Below are positions 56,680 through 64,000 of a stretch of 64,000 nt of DNA, piece after piece (the first letter of the stretch is position 1; every line of letters starts with the position of its first letter). The notes under the pieces were generated by a model. The model had not been told where the DNA came from and did not search any database. It was given only the letters and a program-made list of their open reading frames with translations. Both the position numbers and the translations under genes were made by a program. The DNA comes from Pseudomonas mandelii. GTDB lineage: Bacteria > Pseudomonadota > Gammaproteobacteria > Pseudomonadales > Pseudomonadaceae. The DNA is taken from contig NZ_RCZA01000016.1 of assembly GCF_006438925.1 (NCBI RefSeq), forward strand, positions 1 through 64,000, given 5' to 3'.

Positions 56680-57891
56680 TTATTGGCGGTAGGACTTGAG
56701 GAAGTTGCCGATACGTCCGATGGCCATGTCCAGGTCATCCACGCGCGGCAGGGTCACCACACGGAAGTGGTCCGGCCATGGCCAATTGAAGGCGGTGCCT
56801 TGCACCACCAGCAGCTTCTCCGACAGCAGCAGGTCGAGCACGAATTTCTCGTCGTTATGGATCGGGCAGACTTTCGGGTCGATCCGTGGGAACGCATACA
56901 GCGCGCCCATTGGCTTGACGCAGCTCACGCCGGGAATGTCGTTGAGTAGTTCCCAGGTGCGATTGCGCTGTTCCAACAGTCGTCCGTTGGGCAATATCAG
57001 ATCATTGATGCTCTGGTAGCCGCCGAGGGCGGTCTGGATCGCATGCTGGCTCGGTACGTTGGCACACAGGCGCATGTTCGCCAGCATGTCGATGCCTTCG
57101 ATGTAGCTCTGGGCGTGGTGTTTCGGGCCGGAAATGGCGATCCAGCCAGAACGGAAGCCGGCCACGCGATAAGACTTGGACAGACCGTTGAACGTCAGGC
57201 ACAGCAGGTCTGGCGCCAGGGAAGCCGTGCAGATGTGCACGGCATCGTCGTACAGAATCTTGTCGTAGATTTCGTCGGAAAAAACCACCAGGTTGTGCTG
57301 ACGGGCCAGTTCCAGCATGCCCAGCAGGACTTCTTTCGAATACACCGCGCCGGTCGGGTTGTTTGGGTTGATGATCACCAGTGCTTTGGTGTTCGGGGTG
57401 ATCTTGGCCTTGATGTCGGCCAGATCCGGCCACCAGTTGGCCTGCTCGTCGCACAGGTAATGCACCGGGTTGCCGCCCGACAGGCTCACCGCGGCGGTCC
57501 ACAGCGGGTAGTCCGGGGCCGGCACCAGCACTTCGTCGCCGTTGTTGAGCAGGGCCTGCATCGACATCACGATCAGCTCGGAAACGCCGTTGCCCAAATA
57601 GATGTCTTCAATGCCGACGCCTTCTACCTGCTTTTGCTGGTAGTACTGCATCACGGCCTTGCGGGCGCTGAACAGGCCTTTGGAATCGCTGTAGCCCTGA
57701 GCAGTCGGCAGGTTGCGGATGACGTCCTGGAGGATTTCATCCGGCGCTTCGAAACCAAAAGGCGCCGGGTTGCCGATGTTCAGCTTGAGGATGCGATGGC
57801 CTTCCTCTTCCAGGCGTTTGGCGTGCTTGAGCACTGGGCCGCGAATGTCGTAGCAGACGTTGGCGAGCTTGTTCGATTTGCTGACCTGCAT
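56680..57891 (-). CDS. alaA: Alanine-type aminotransferase (AlaA-like)
   Basis: 403 residues from M-Q-V-S-K-S-N-K; a longer open frame upstream lacks a start signal. Fold-type I PLP enzyme: L-N-I-G-N-P-A-P-F-G-F near 38, N-P-N-N-P-T-G near 173, S-D-E-I-Y-D-K near 205, the PLP lysine in F-N-G-L-S-K-S-Y-R near 238, and F-R-S-G-W with the substrate Arg late in the chain. AlaA makes alanine from pyruvate with glutamate. Divergent from msrB. Confidence 0.92.
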   Translation of the reverse strand: MQVSKSNKLANVCYDIRGPVLKHAKRLEEEGHRILKLNIGNPAPFGFEAPDEILQDVIRNLPTAQGYSDSKGLFSARKAVMQYYQQKQVEGVGIEDIYLGNGVSELIVMSMQALLNNGDEVLVPAPDYPLWTAAVSLSGGNPVHYLCDEQANWWPDLADIKAKITPNTKALVIINPNNPTGAVYSKEVLLGMLELARQHNLVVFSDEIYDKILYDDAVHICTASLAPDLLCLTFNGLSKSYRVAGFRSGWIAISGPKHHAQSYIEGIDMLANMRLCANVPSQHAIQTALGGYQSINDLILPNGRLLEQRNRTWELLNDIPGVSCVKPMGALYAFPRIDPKVCPIHNDEKFVLDLLLSEKLLVVQGTAFNWPWPDHFRVVTLPRVDDLDMAIGRIGNFLKSYRQ

Positions 57892-58117
57892 GGCGATGTG
57901 TTCCCGAAAATGAACGATCCAGGCGGCGTATGAACGACCGTACTGGGAATCCTGCGTATTCACACAGGCCTGACGCCTTGAGAGGCAGCACCCATAAATC
58001 CGTTTGAATGCGCGTGGTCTGGCTGCCAGACTGGCGTTTGACGAGGCGCAATCATACGTGCCGCCCGATCCGTGGAAAAGGTACAGATCGGGCTTTTTCA
58101 GCTGCTGAGGTGTGATG

Positions 58118-58513
58118 ATGGAAAAGTTGGAAAAAACCCTGGAAGAATGGAAAGCAATGCTCGACCCGGAGCAGTACAACGTTTGCCGCCTCAAGGGCAC
58201 CGAGCGACCGTTCTCCGGCAAATATAACGACACCAAAACCGACGGTGTTTACCACTGCATCTGCTGTAACGAGCCGCTGTTTGATTCCAAGACCAAATTC
58301 GACTCCGGCTGCGGCTGGCCGAGCTTCTACGCGCCAATCGGCGACAGCGCCATGGTCGAGATCCGTGATGTCAGCCACGGCATGATCCGTACCGAAGTGG
58401 TCTGCGCCAAATGCGAAGCGCACCTGGGGCACGTGTTCCCGGACGGCCCGCCGCCGACCGGCCTGCGTTATTGCATCAACTCGGTGTGCCTGGACCTGGT
58501 ACCGCGCTCGTAA
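58118..58513 (+). CDS. msrB: Peptide-methionine (R)-S-oxide reductase
   Basis: 131 residues; two ATGs are adjacent and the second is 7 nt after GAGG. Zinc cysteines C-I-C-C near 46 and C-A-K-C near 95, G-W-P-S-F-Y near 66, and the catalytic Cys in L-R-Y-C-I-N-S near 118, with a further Cys shortly after it. Repairs Met-R-sulfoxide in proteins. Confidence 0.95.
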   Translation: MEKLEKTLEEWKAMLDPEQYNVCRLKGTERPFSGKYNDTKTDGVYHCICCNEPLFDSKTKFDSGCGWPSFYAPIGDSAMVEIRDVSHGMIRTEVVCAKCEAHLGHVFPDGPPPTGLRYCINSVCLDLVPRS

Positions 58514-58524
58514 TGCGAGCCCTG

Positions 58525-58625
58525 CAGGAGCTGCCGAAGGCTGCGATCTTTTGACCCTGATCTTGATTTTTCTCGCGCTAGCTGGAGATCAAGATCAAAA
58601 GATCGCAGCCTTCGGCAGCTCCTAC
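58525..58625. repeat. Intergenic inverted repeat, TAGGAGCTG family, copy 4
   Basis: Arms AGGAGCTGCCGAAGGCTGCG...ATCTTTTGA and the inverse, ending in AGCTCCTACA, with an inner GATCTTGATTTT / AGATCAAGATC stem. Lies between msrB and gpx. Confidence 0.85.
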
Positions 58626-58733
58626 AGTGATCGTCGCGAGTCGAGCAGTTGATCGACGATTGATTTATTAAATTGCACACAATTCAATTGCTCGCTATGT
58701 TTGTCTCATCTTCCCTTATTTTGAGTCCTAACC

Positions 58734-59219
58734 ATGAGCGACAACCTGCTGAGCATCCCTTGCACCACCATCAAGGGTGAGCAAAAGACCCTGGCGGATT
58801 TCGCCGGCAAGGCCGTGTTGGTGGTCAATACCGCGAGCAAATGCGGCTTCACCCCGCAGTACAAAGGCCTTGAAGAGTTGTGGCAGACCTACAAGGATCA
58901 AGGTCTGGTGGTGCTGGGTTTTCCGTGTAACCAGTTCGGCAAGCAAGAGCCAGGCAACGAAGGGGCGATTTCCGAGTTCTGCGAGTTGAACTTCGGCGTC
59001 AGTTTTCCGCTGTTCAAAAAGATTGAGGTCAATGGCGCCGATGCCCATCCGCTGTTCGTTCAACTGAAAAAGCGCGCGCCGGGTGTGCTGGGCTCCCAGG
59101 GCATCAAGTGGAATTTCACCAAGTTTCTTATTGGCAAGGATGGCCAGTTGGTCAAGCGCTTCGCCCCCGCGACCAAGCCGCAGGACCTGACCCGCGAGAT
59201 CGAAGCCCTGCTCAAATGA
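58734..59219 (+). CDS. gpx: Glutathione peroxidase-type (thiol) peroxidase
   Basis: 161 residues. Peroxidatic Cys37 in N-T-A-S-K-C-G-F-T, F-P-C-N-Q-F-G near 71 (Gln, and a second Cys often acting as the resolving residue), and W-N-F-T-K-F near 129. Bacterial enzymes of this type usually take electrons from thioredoxin. The stop overlaps the ospR start (ATGA), which fits OspR control of gpx. Confidence 0.94.
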   Translation: MSDNLLSIPCTTIKGEQKTLADFAGKAVLVVNTASKCGFTPQYKGLEELWQTYKDQGLVVLGFPCNQFGKQEPGNEGAISEFCELNFGVSFPLFKKIEVNGADAHPLFVQLKKRAPGVLGSQGIKWNFTKFLIGKDGQLVKRFAPATKPQDLTREIEALLK

Positions 59220-59677
59220 ACACCTTGTCAGTCGATTCCCTGAAGCTTGACAGTCAACTGTGCTTCAAGCTGTACGCCGCTTCCCGGGCGGTGATCCGCG
59301 CCTACAAACCGATGCTCGATCAGCTCGGCCTGACCTACCCGCAATACCTGGCGATGCTGGTGTTGTGGGAATGGCAGGAGGCAGCCCCAGAGCAGCCGAC
59401 GGTCAAGGCGTTGGGCGAACGCCTGGCGCTGGATTCCGGCACGCTGACGCCGTTGCTCAAGCGTCTTGAGCAACTGCAACTGGTTCAGCGTCAGCGCTCG
59501 GCGCGGGACGAGCGTGAAGTGCACTTGAGCCTGTCGCCAACCGGCAAGGCCTTGCGTGATCAGGTCGGGCCTCTCAAGGCTCGTCTGTTATGCGACAGCG
59601 GTGTGGATCTGGATCGCCTGAATGCTCTGCGCGATGGTCTTGATCACCTTTTGGGGCAAATCAAAGCACTGTCGTAG
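59216..59677 (+). CDS. ospR: MarR-family thiol redox regulator OspR
   Basis: 153 residues. MarR winged helix with T-V-K-A-L-G-E-R-L-A-L-D-S-G-T-L-T-P-L-L-K-R-L near 62-84. Two cysteines, C16 (S-Q-L-C-F-K-L-Y) and C126 (A-R-L-L-C-D-S-G), spaced by 110 as in the two-Cys OspR/OhrR sensors. Linked to gpx by a four-base overlap rather than to ohr, which favours OspR over OhrR. Represses gpx and is released by oxidation of the first Cys. Its 3' end overlaps that of the convergent sagS gene by 17 bp. Confidence 0.92.
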   Translation: MNTLSVDSLKLDSQLCFKLYAASRAVIRAYKPMLDQLGLTYPQYLAMLVLWEWQEAAPEQPTVKALGERLALDSGTLTPLLKRLEQLQLVQRQRSARDEREVHLSLSPTGKALRDQVGPLKARLLCDSGVDLDRLNALRDGLDHLLGQIKALS

Positions 59678-61982
59678 CAGGGACCCACAAGTCCAGCAGC
59701 GCCGCCAACTCTTCCCTGCGGAAGGGTTTTGCCAGGTAATCGCTCATGCCTGCCGCACGACAGCGTTCGCGCTCTTCGGACATGGCGTTGGCGGTCAGGG
59801 CGACGATGGGCAGCTGTGGCCAGCGTCCGCTGCGACGGATTTGCCGACTGGCCTCGTAGCCGTCCATCACCGGCATGTTGCAGTCCATCAGCACCAGATC
59901 GAATTCGCTCTGCTCCAGCTGATCCAGCGCCTCACCACCGTGACCGGCGACAATCACCTCGCAACCGAGTTTTCCGAGCATCCCCTTGGCCACCAGTTGG
60001 TTGACCGGATTGTCCTCCACCAGCAGCACGCGTCCGCGTCGTTGTGGGGAGAGGGCGTCGAGCCGTGCACCGTTGATCGTGTTGAGTTCCGGCTGCAGGG
60101 TTCGCCGTAGCGTCTGGTACAGCGCGTTGCGTGCCAGAGGCCGCGCCTGTTGCTGTAAGGGGGCAAGGGCGAGGGCTTCTTCGCTGGGCATGAAACTGCC
60201 GTAAGCGGTGACCAGCAGAATGGGCGCTGTACACGAAGGACGCAGGCCAAACAGGCATTCGGGACAATCGGTAATCAGAACATCCGGGTTCAGGCCCAGC
60301 AACGAGTCATCGATGGAACGCTGCTCATAGTCGAGCCCCCAGCCGGGCAACACACTGCTCAACAGTTCTGCCAGACCGCTGCTGGCGGCGGTGATGGCGA
60401 TGACCTTGCCCTGTAAAGAGGCGGGGGGAAGGGCGCGGGTGTGGCTGGGCAGCGGCAGATCCGCACAGAACTGGCTGCCGAAGCCTGCTTCCGAGCTGAT
60501 GGTGAGGCGCCCTTGCATGGCTTCGCAGAGGTTGTAGGTCAGTGCCAGGCCCAGCCCGGTCCCGCCGAATTGCCGGGTAATGCCGGCACCCGCCTGCGTG
60601 AAGGGCTGGAAGATCTTGACCTGGGCGTCCTGGGCGATACCGATGCCGGTGTCGCAGACTTCGATTCTGACGCCGTCCTCGAACGTCGACAGGCGCACAT
60701 CCACGCGACCGAAACGGGTGAACTTGAGGGCATTGGACAAGAGGTTGCTGACGATCTGTCGGACCCGGGTCGGATCCCCGAGCACCAGGGCCGGAAAGTG
60801 CGGGTCGATCAGGCAGCTCAGCTCGACACTTGGCGCGGCGTTTTGCGATAGCAGGTTGGCGGTGTCTTCGATCAGCGAGCCGAGGTCGAACGGAATATGT
60901 TCGAGCTCAAGTTGGCCGGCATCGAACTTCGACAGATCGAGAATATCGTTGAGCAGTTCCACCAGTACTTTGCCCGAGTCATGGGCGATGGACAGCTGTT
61001 GCTGTTGCTCGGCGTTGAGCGGGCCGTCCAGGGACAGCGCGATCATCCCCAGCAGGCCGTTGAGCGGCGTACGGATCTCGTGGCTCATGTTGGCCAGGAA
61101 CACCGAGCGCGCTTCGGCCATGTCCAGGGCGGTGCTGCGGGCGACTTCCAGCTCCTCGTTGGATTGGCTGAGCCGGGAGTTGATCGCCTTGAGTTCCGCA
61201 GTGCGGGCCGAGACGATGTTCTCCAATTGCCCGAGGTAGTCGGTCAGGCGGTTTTCCGCGTTGCGTCGTTGCTGGATTTCGGTGGCGATGTTTTCGAATT
61301 GTTGATTGGCAACCTTGACCAGTACACCGATTTCATCGTTTTCATGGTCCGTCGGACACTCCAGCGACGTCGACTCCGTGCTGCGCGGGTCGCGACTGCT
61401 AAGTTCACGGATGACCCGCACCAACGGCTTGGTCAGCATCACGTAGAACAGCGCCAGCAGGATGCCAGTCAGCAGCAGGCTGCGAGCGAAGCCATTGAGC
61501 AGGGTCACCTCGGCTCGACGCAGGAACCGGTTGCCGAATGAATAGGTGTCGACATCCAGGCGCAGGGTGCCGAGGGATTCGGTTGGCAAGTGATCCAGGT
61601 AGAGACGGTCTTCGAACTGTCGGTTGGCGCCGAACAGGAAGTCACTGATCACCCGATAACTGCTTTGCACGCCGGGGCGTTTGACGTTGGCCAGCACGGT
61701 ATTGTTGTTGTCGGTCAATTGAGCACCGATGATCGCCGGCGAGCGCAACAGGCCCAGGGTCAGTTCCTGAGCGAGTTCGGCGTCGATGTTGTAGGCGATA
61801 CGGGACGCGGGGTTGTGGCTGATTTCCAGCAATGACAGGATTTCGCGGTTGATGGAGGCGTCTTCACTGGCATAATCGATGCCTATTTGCAGCAGACTGA
61901 GCAGCGTGCCCAGAATGAAACCGACCAGCACAGTAAGCCTGGCTTGCTTGTAGGACAGCCGGTTGGTGAACTTGATATCCAT
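59661..61982 (-). CDS. sagS: SagS-like hybrid sensor kinase
   Basis: 773 residues from M-D-I-K-F; an alternative start at 62024 gives 787, and neither has a clear ribosome site. Layout: transmembrane helix ~17-40, periplasmic sensor to ~170, second helix ~180-200 and a HAMP-like linker, coiled coil, histidine kinase with M-S-H-E-I-R-T-P and D-T-G-I-G-I / G-G-T-G-L-G-L, a degenerate first receiver-like segment, and a C-terminal receiver with the Asp in L-V-L-M-D-C-N-M-P. Size, domains and the neighbour ospR-gpx-msrB match SagS, the surface-attachment switch that works with HptB and BfiS in P. aeruginosa. Confidence 0.88.
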   Translation of the reverse strand: MDIKFTNRLSYKQARLTVLVGFILGTLLSLLQIGIDYASEDASINREILSLLEISHNPASRIAYNIDAELAQELTLGLLRSPAIIGAQLTDNNNTVLANVKRPGVQSSYRVISDFLFGANRQFEDRLYLDHLPTESLGTLRLDVDTYSFGNRFLRRAEVTLLNGFARSLLLTGILLALFYVMLTKPLVRVIRELSSRDPRSTESTSLECPTDHENDEIGVLVKVANQQFENIATEIQQRRNAENRLTDYLGQLENIVSARTAELKAINSRLSQSNEELEVARSTALDMAEARSVFLANMSHEIRTPLNGLLGMIALSLDGPLNAEQQQQLSIAHDSGKVLVELLNDILDLSKFDAGQLELEHIPFDLGSLIEDTANLLSQNAAPSVELSCLIDPHFPALVLGDPTRVRQIVSNLLSNALKFTRFGRVDVRLSTFEDGVRIEVCDTGIGIAQDAQVKIFQPFTQAGAGITRQFGGTGLGLALTYNLCEAMQGRLTISSEAGFGSQFCADLPLPSHTRALPPASLQGKVIAITAASSGLAELLSSVLPGWGLDYEQRSIDDSLLGLNPDVLITDCPECLFGLRPSCTAPILLVTAYGSFMPSEEALALAPLQQQARPLARNALYQTLRRTLQPELNTINGARLDALSPQRRGRVLLVEDNPVNQLVAKGMLGKLGCEVIVAGHGGEALDQLEQSEFDLVLMDCNMPVMDGYEASRQIRRSGRWPQLPIVALTANAMSEERERCRAAGMSDYLAKPFRREELAALLDLWVPATTVL

Positions 61983-62148
61983 GGGGTGTTGAACCACTTC
62001 CGTTTCCCTTCGCTGCTCAAGCATAGTCGATCATGCATGGATACCGATGTTCTCGCGAGCCCTTGTGCAAAGGGATGAACCGGACACCGAACGCTGTGTG
62101 TTGTTGCTGTATCGCCATCATTACTGTGAACGTGCCCGAGGAGAAGAC

Positions 62149-63039
62149 GTGGATTCCCGATTGAATGCTTTTCTTGAACGCGCCGATGCCGTTCTGGCCC
62201 GTATCGAACCGCTGCTGCCAGCACCTCGGCAAACCATTGACTGGACTCACTGCCTCGCCGCGCGCTGGCAACGTGAGGGCCGCAGCGGTTTTCTGTTGCC
62301 GCTGCAAGTCAGCCTCGACACGCGTTTGACCGACCTGATCGGTGTCGACCGTCAAGTGGAGCAACTGGGGCGTAATACCCTACAGTTCCTCGACGGCATG
62401 CCGGCCAACCACGCGCTGCTCTGGGGCTCGCGTGGTACCGGTAAATCGTCGCTGGTTCGCGCCTTGCTGGCCGAACACGCCGAAGCCGGTTTGCGCTTGA
62501 TCGAAATCGAGCGCGATCACCTGGCGGACTTGCCGCGTATTGTCGAACAGATCGCCAAGTTGCCCCAGCGTTTCGTGCTGTTCTGCGATGACCTGTCGTT
62601 CGAGTCGGGCGAGGGTGACTATCGCGTGCTCAAGAGCGTGCTCGACGGCTCTCTCGAACAGGCTCCGGATAACGTTTTGCTGTACGCCACGTCCAACCGC
62701 CGCCACCTGGTGCCGGAAAAGGAAAGCGATAACGAAAACTGGAAACGCGTGGACGGCGAACTCCATCCCAGCGAGGCGGTGGAAGACAAGATTGCGCTGT
62801 CGGATCGCTTTGGATTGTGGCTGTCGTTCTATCCGTTTACCCAGGAACACTTCCTCAACGTCGTCGAACACTGGATCGGTCAACTGGCCGACAAGGCGGG
62901 CCTTAAGTGGCAGCGAGACGAAGAACTGGACATCCTCGCGGTACGCTGGGCCACGGGCCGCGGTAATCGCAACGGACGTTGCGCGTATCAATTTGCCCGC
63001 TATTGGGTCGGGCTGAAGCTGTTGGAGCACAAGGCATGA
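62149..63039 (+). CDS. AAA-type ATP-binding protein, DUF815
   Basis: 296 residues from GTG 62149, with GAGGAGAAGAC just upstream; a longer frame to 62047 lacks such a site. DUF815 P-loop ATPase: A-L-L-W-G-S-R-G-T-G-K-S-S-L near 82 (Walker A), V-L-F-C-D-D-L-S-F near 141 (Walker B), L-Y-A-T-S-N-R-R-H-L near 176 (sensor 1) and S-D-R-F-G-L-W-L-S-F near 218. Function of the family is not established. The stop overlaps the next start by four bases (ATGA). Confidence 0.88.
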   Translation: MDSRLNAFLERADAVLARIEPLLPAPRQTIDWTHCLAARWQREGRSGFLLPLQVSLDTRLTDLIGVDRQVEQLGRNTLQFLDGMPANHALLWGSRGTGKSSLVRALLAEHAEAGLRLIEIERDHLADLPRIVEQIAKLPQRFVLFCDDLSFESGEGDYRVLKSVLDGSLEQAPDNVLLYATSNRRHLVPEKESDNENWKRVDGELHPSEAVEDKIALSDRFGLWLSFYPFTQEHFLNVVEHWIGQLADKAGLKWQRDEELDILAVRWATGRGNRNGRCAYQFARYWVGLKLLEHKA

Positions 63040-63518
63040 TTGATTTAGAGAAGAGCGGCCAGGGCCTCGAAGGTTACGGCATGTTGTGGGCGCAATTGGA
63101 GTCATTGCTGGCGGACGAGCGGGATTTCATTGCCAACGCCGCGCAGTTTTCTGCGTTCCTGTTCAACCAGCTCGATGACCTGAACTGGGCCGGGTTCTAC
63201 CTCAATCGCAACGAAGAGCTGGTGCTTGGCCCGTTTCAGGGACAAATCGCCTGCGTGCGGATTCCGTTTGGCCGGGGCGTGTGCGGAGCGGCGGCGGCCA
63301 CCTTGCAGACCCAGTTGGTCGAGGACGTGCACGCGTTCCCCGGGCACATCGCTTGCGACAGTGCGTCGAACAGCGAGCTGGTCGTGCCACTGGTCAAGGA
63401 CGGTCGCCTGATCGGCGTGCTGGACCTCGATAGCCCGAAACTGGCGCGTTTTACCGCTGAGGATCAGGCCGGTATCGAGCAATTGGCGGCGATTTTCCTG
63501 CGCCTGACCGACTGCTGA
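63036..63518 (+). CDS. msrC: Free methionine-(R)-sulfoxide reductase (GAF type)
   Basis: 160 residues, starting inside the preceding stop. Single GAF domain with the three catalytic/resolving Cys of the fRMsr family: Q-I-A-C-V-R, G-R-G-V-C-G-A and H-I-A-C-D-S, plus W-A-G-F-Y near 50 and V-L-D-L-D-S-P near 135. It reduces free Met-R-sulfoxide with thioredoxin, complementing MsrB 5 kb away. Confidence 0.94.
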   Translation: MIDLEKSGQGLEGYGMLWAQLESLLADERDFIANAAQFSAFLFNQLDDLNWAGFYLNRNEELVLGPFQGQIACVRIPFGRGVCGAAAATLQTQLVEDVHAFPGHIACDSASNSELVVPLVKDGRLIGVLDLDSPKLARFTAEDQAGIEQLAAIFLRLTDC

Positions 63519-64000
63519 TCATGCCAGGCCTGCCTTGACCAGCAGGCTTGCCGGATCAACCGCATCGATCTGTTTGGGATCGAGGAATCGATCGGCGTAC
63601 TGCAAGTAGATTTGCGCGTTGATGAACAGCCCGAACAACTCAGGATCGATGTGGGCATCCCGGCACATCGTGGCCATGATGCCCAGCGCTTCGCTCAACG
63701 ACTTGGCTTTCTTGTAGGGGCGATCGGCGGCGGTCAGTGCTTCGAAAATATCGGCAATCGCCATCATCCGCGCCGGCAGGCTCATTTCTTCGCGCTTCAA
63801 CTGTTTGGGATACCCGGTGCCGTCCATTTTCTCGTGGTGGCCGCCGGCGATCTCCGCGACGTTGGTGAGGTGGCCGGGGAAGGGCAGGTGGCTGAGCATC
63901 AGAATCGTCTGCACCATGTGGTGATTGATGATGTAGCGCTCCTCGCGGGTCAGGGTGCCTCGGGCAACGCTCAGGTTGTAGAGCTCGCCCCGGTTGTATT
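63519..64000 (-). CDS. HD-GYP domain protein, C-terminal part (truncated by the window edge)
   Basis: The last ~160 codons of a gene that starts to the right of the window. The open frame continues through the right edge in frame with the visible part. Shows the HD-GYP segment: R-G-x-L-T-x-E-E-R-Y-x-I-N-H-H near the right edge, G-G-H-H-E-K-M-D-G-T-G-Y-P with the diagnostic G-Y-P, and L-P-A-R-M-M-A-I-A-D-I-F-E-A-L-T-A-A-D-R-P-Y. HD-GYP proteins hydrolyse c-di-GMP. The C-terminal tail after it is short and carries no further domain. Converges with msrC: the stop codons are adjacent. Confidence 0.9.
   Translation of the reverse strand, partial: YNRGELYNLSVARGTLTREERYIINHHMVQTILMLSHLPFPGHLTNVAEIAGGHHEKMDGTGYPKQLKREEMSLPARMMAIADIFEALTAADRPYKKAKSLSEALGIMATMCRDAHIDPELFGLFINAQIYLQYADRFLDPKQIDAVDPASLLVKAGLA

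Noticed and set aside
59216..59677. OhrR instead of OspR
   Set aside because: No ohr gene; the gene overlaps gpx and the two Cys are spaced as in OspR. The two families are close, so some doubt remains.
1..64000. CRISPR array, prophage or insertion sequence
   Set aside because: No regularly spaced direct repeats with unique spacers, no cas, phage structural or transposase genes. The repeats seen are inverted REP-type elements.

Overview
The window is a piece of a Pseudomonas chromosome, most likely from the P. fluorescens group. Evidence: high-GC coding sequence, REP/REPIN palindromes with the core GTGGGAGCGAGC..GCTCGC in many intergenic gaps, a second intergenic palindrome family (TAGGAGCTG...GCTGCGATC), and gene neighbourhoods that from memory match P. 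aeruginosa blocks (rbdA region, prc/algO region, sagS-ospR-gpx-msrB-htpX region). It is mostly ordinary core chromosome. I see no prophage, insertion sequence, CRISPR array or integrase.

Layout. 0-5.9 kb: end of etfA, an envelope operon (orphan periplasmic binding protein plus two DUF4398 lipoproteins, one with an OmpA domain), an orphan MocR-type regulator, and small exported or metal-binding proteins. 6.0-6.7 kb: a 680-bp imperfect palindrome with a REPIN nested in its centre. 6.9-11.3 kb: LTA-synthase-like phosphotransferase, a DUF3309 micro-protein too short for ordinary ORF calling, an SDR, YnfA, a CsrA/Rsm paralogue and YheU. 11.5-16.4 kb: the three-gene osmolyte locus for N-acetylglutaminylglutamine amide (M42 peptidase, synthetase, amidotransferase). 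16.5-29.1 kb: mnmC, polyphosphate:AMP phosphotransferase, thiolase, EamA exporter, fumC, DUF2059, bolA, trhO, a DsbA-like protein and an MsbA-like ABC exporter.

29.4-36 kb: an RbdA-type c-di-GMP enzyme, a heme-oxygenase-like diiron protein, a guanidinium exporter under a clear guanidine-II (mini-ykkC) riboswitch, a BASS transporter, rdgC and a tandemly duplicated tRNA-Val/tRNA-Asp pair. 36-47 kb: a catalase-like/di-heme cytochrome pair, FKBP isomerase, a YkvA protein behind two perfect inverted DnaA boxes, a three-gene HTH/unknown/Sel1 operon, an EAL-CBS-GGDEF protein, prc and a quinone oxidoreductase.

47-54 kb: an uptake operon of phosphonate/phosphoester type (binding protein, cytoplasmic alkaline-phosphatase-superfamily enzyme, two permeases, ATPase, HAD phosphatase) divergent from a GntR/UTRA regulator. 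Each divergent promoter carries one TGGTCTAG-type operator. 54-64 kb: DOPA dioxygenase, tpm, htpX, AlaA-type aminotransferase, and a redox and surface-sensing cluster (msrB, gpx, ospR, sagS, an AAA ATPase, free Met-R-sulfoxide reductase), ending in a truncated HD-GYP gene.

The best leads are the riboswitch-controlled guanidinium exporter, the operator-flanked organophosphorus operon with two phosphatases, the paired DnaA boxes, and the CsrA paralogue whose Shine-Dalgarno abuts a perfect hairpin.
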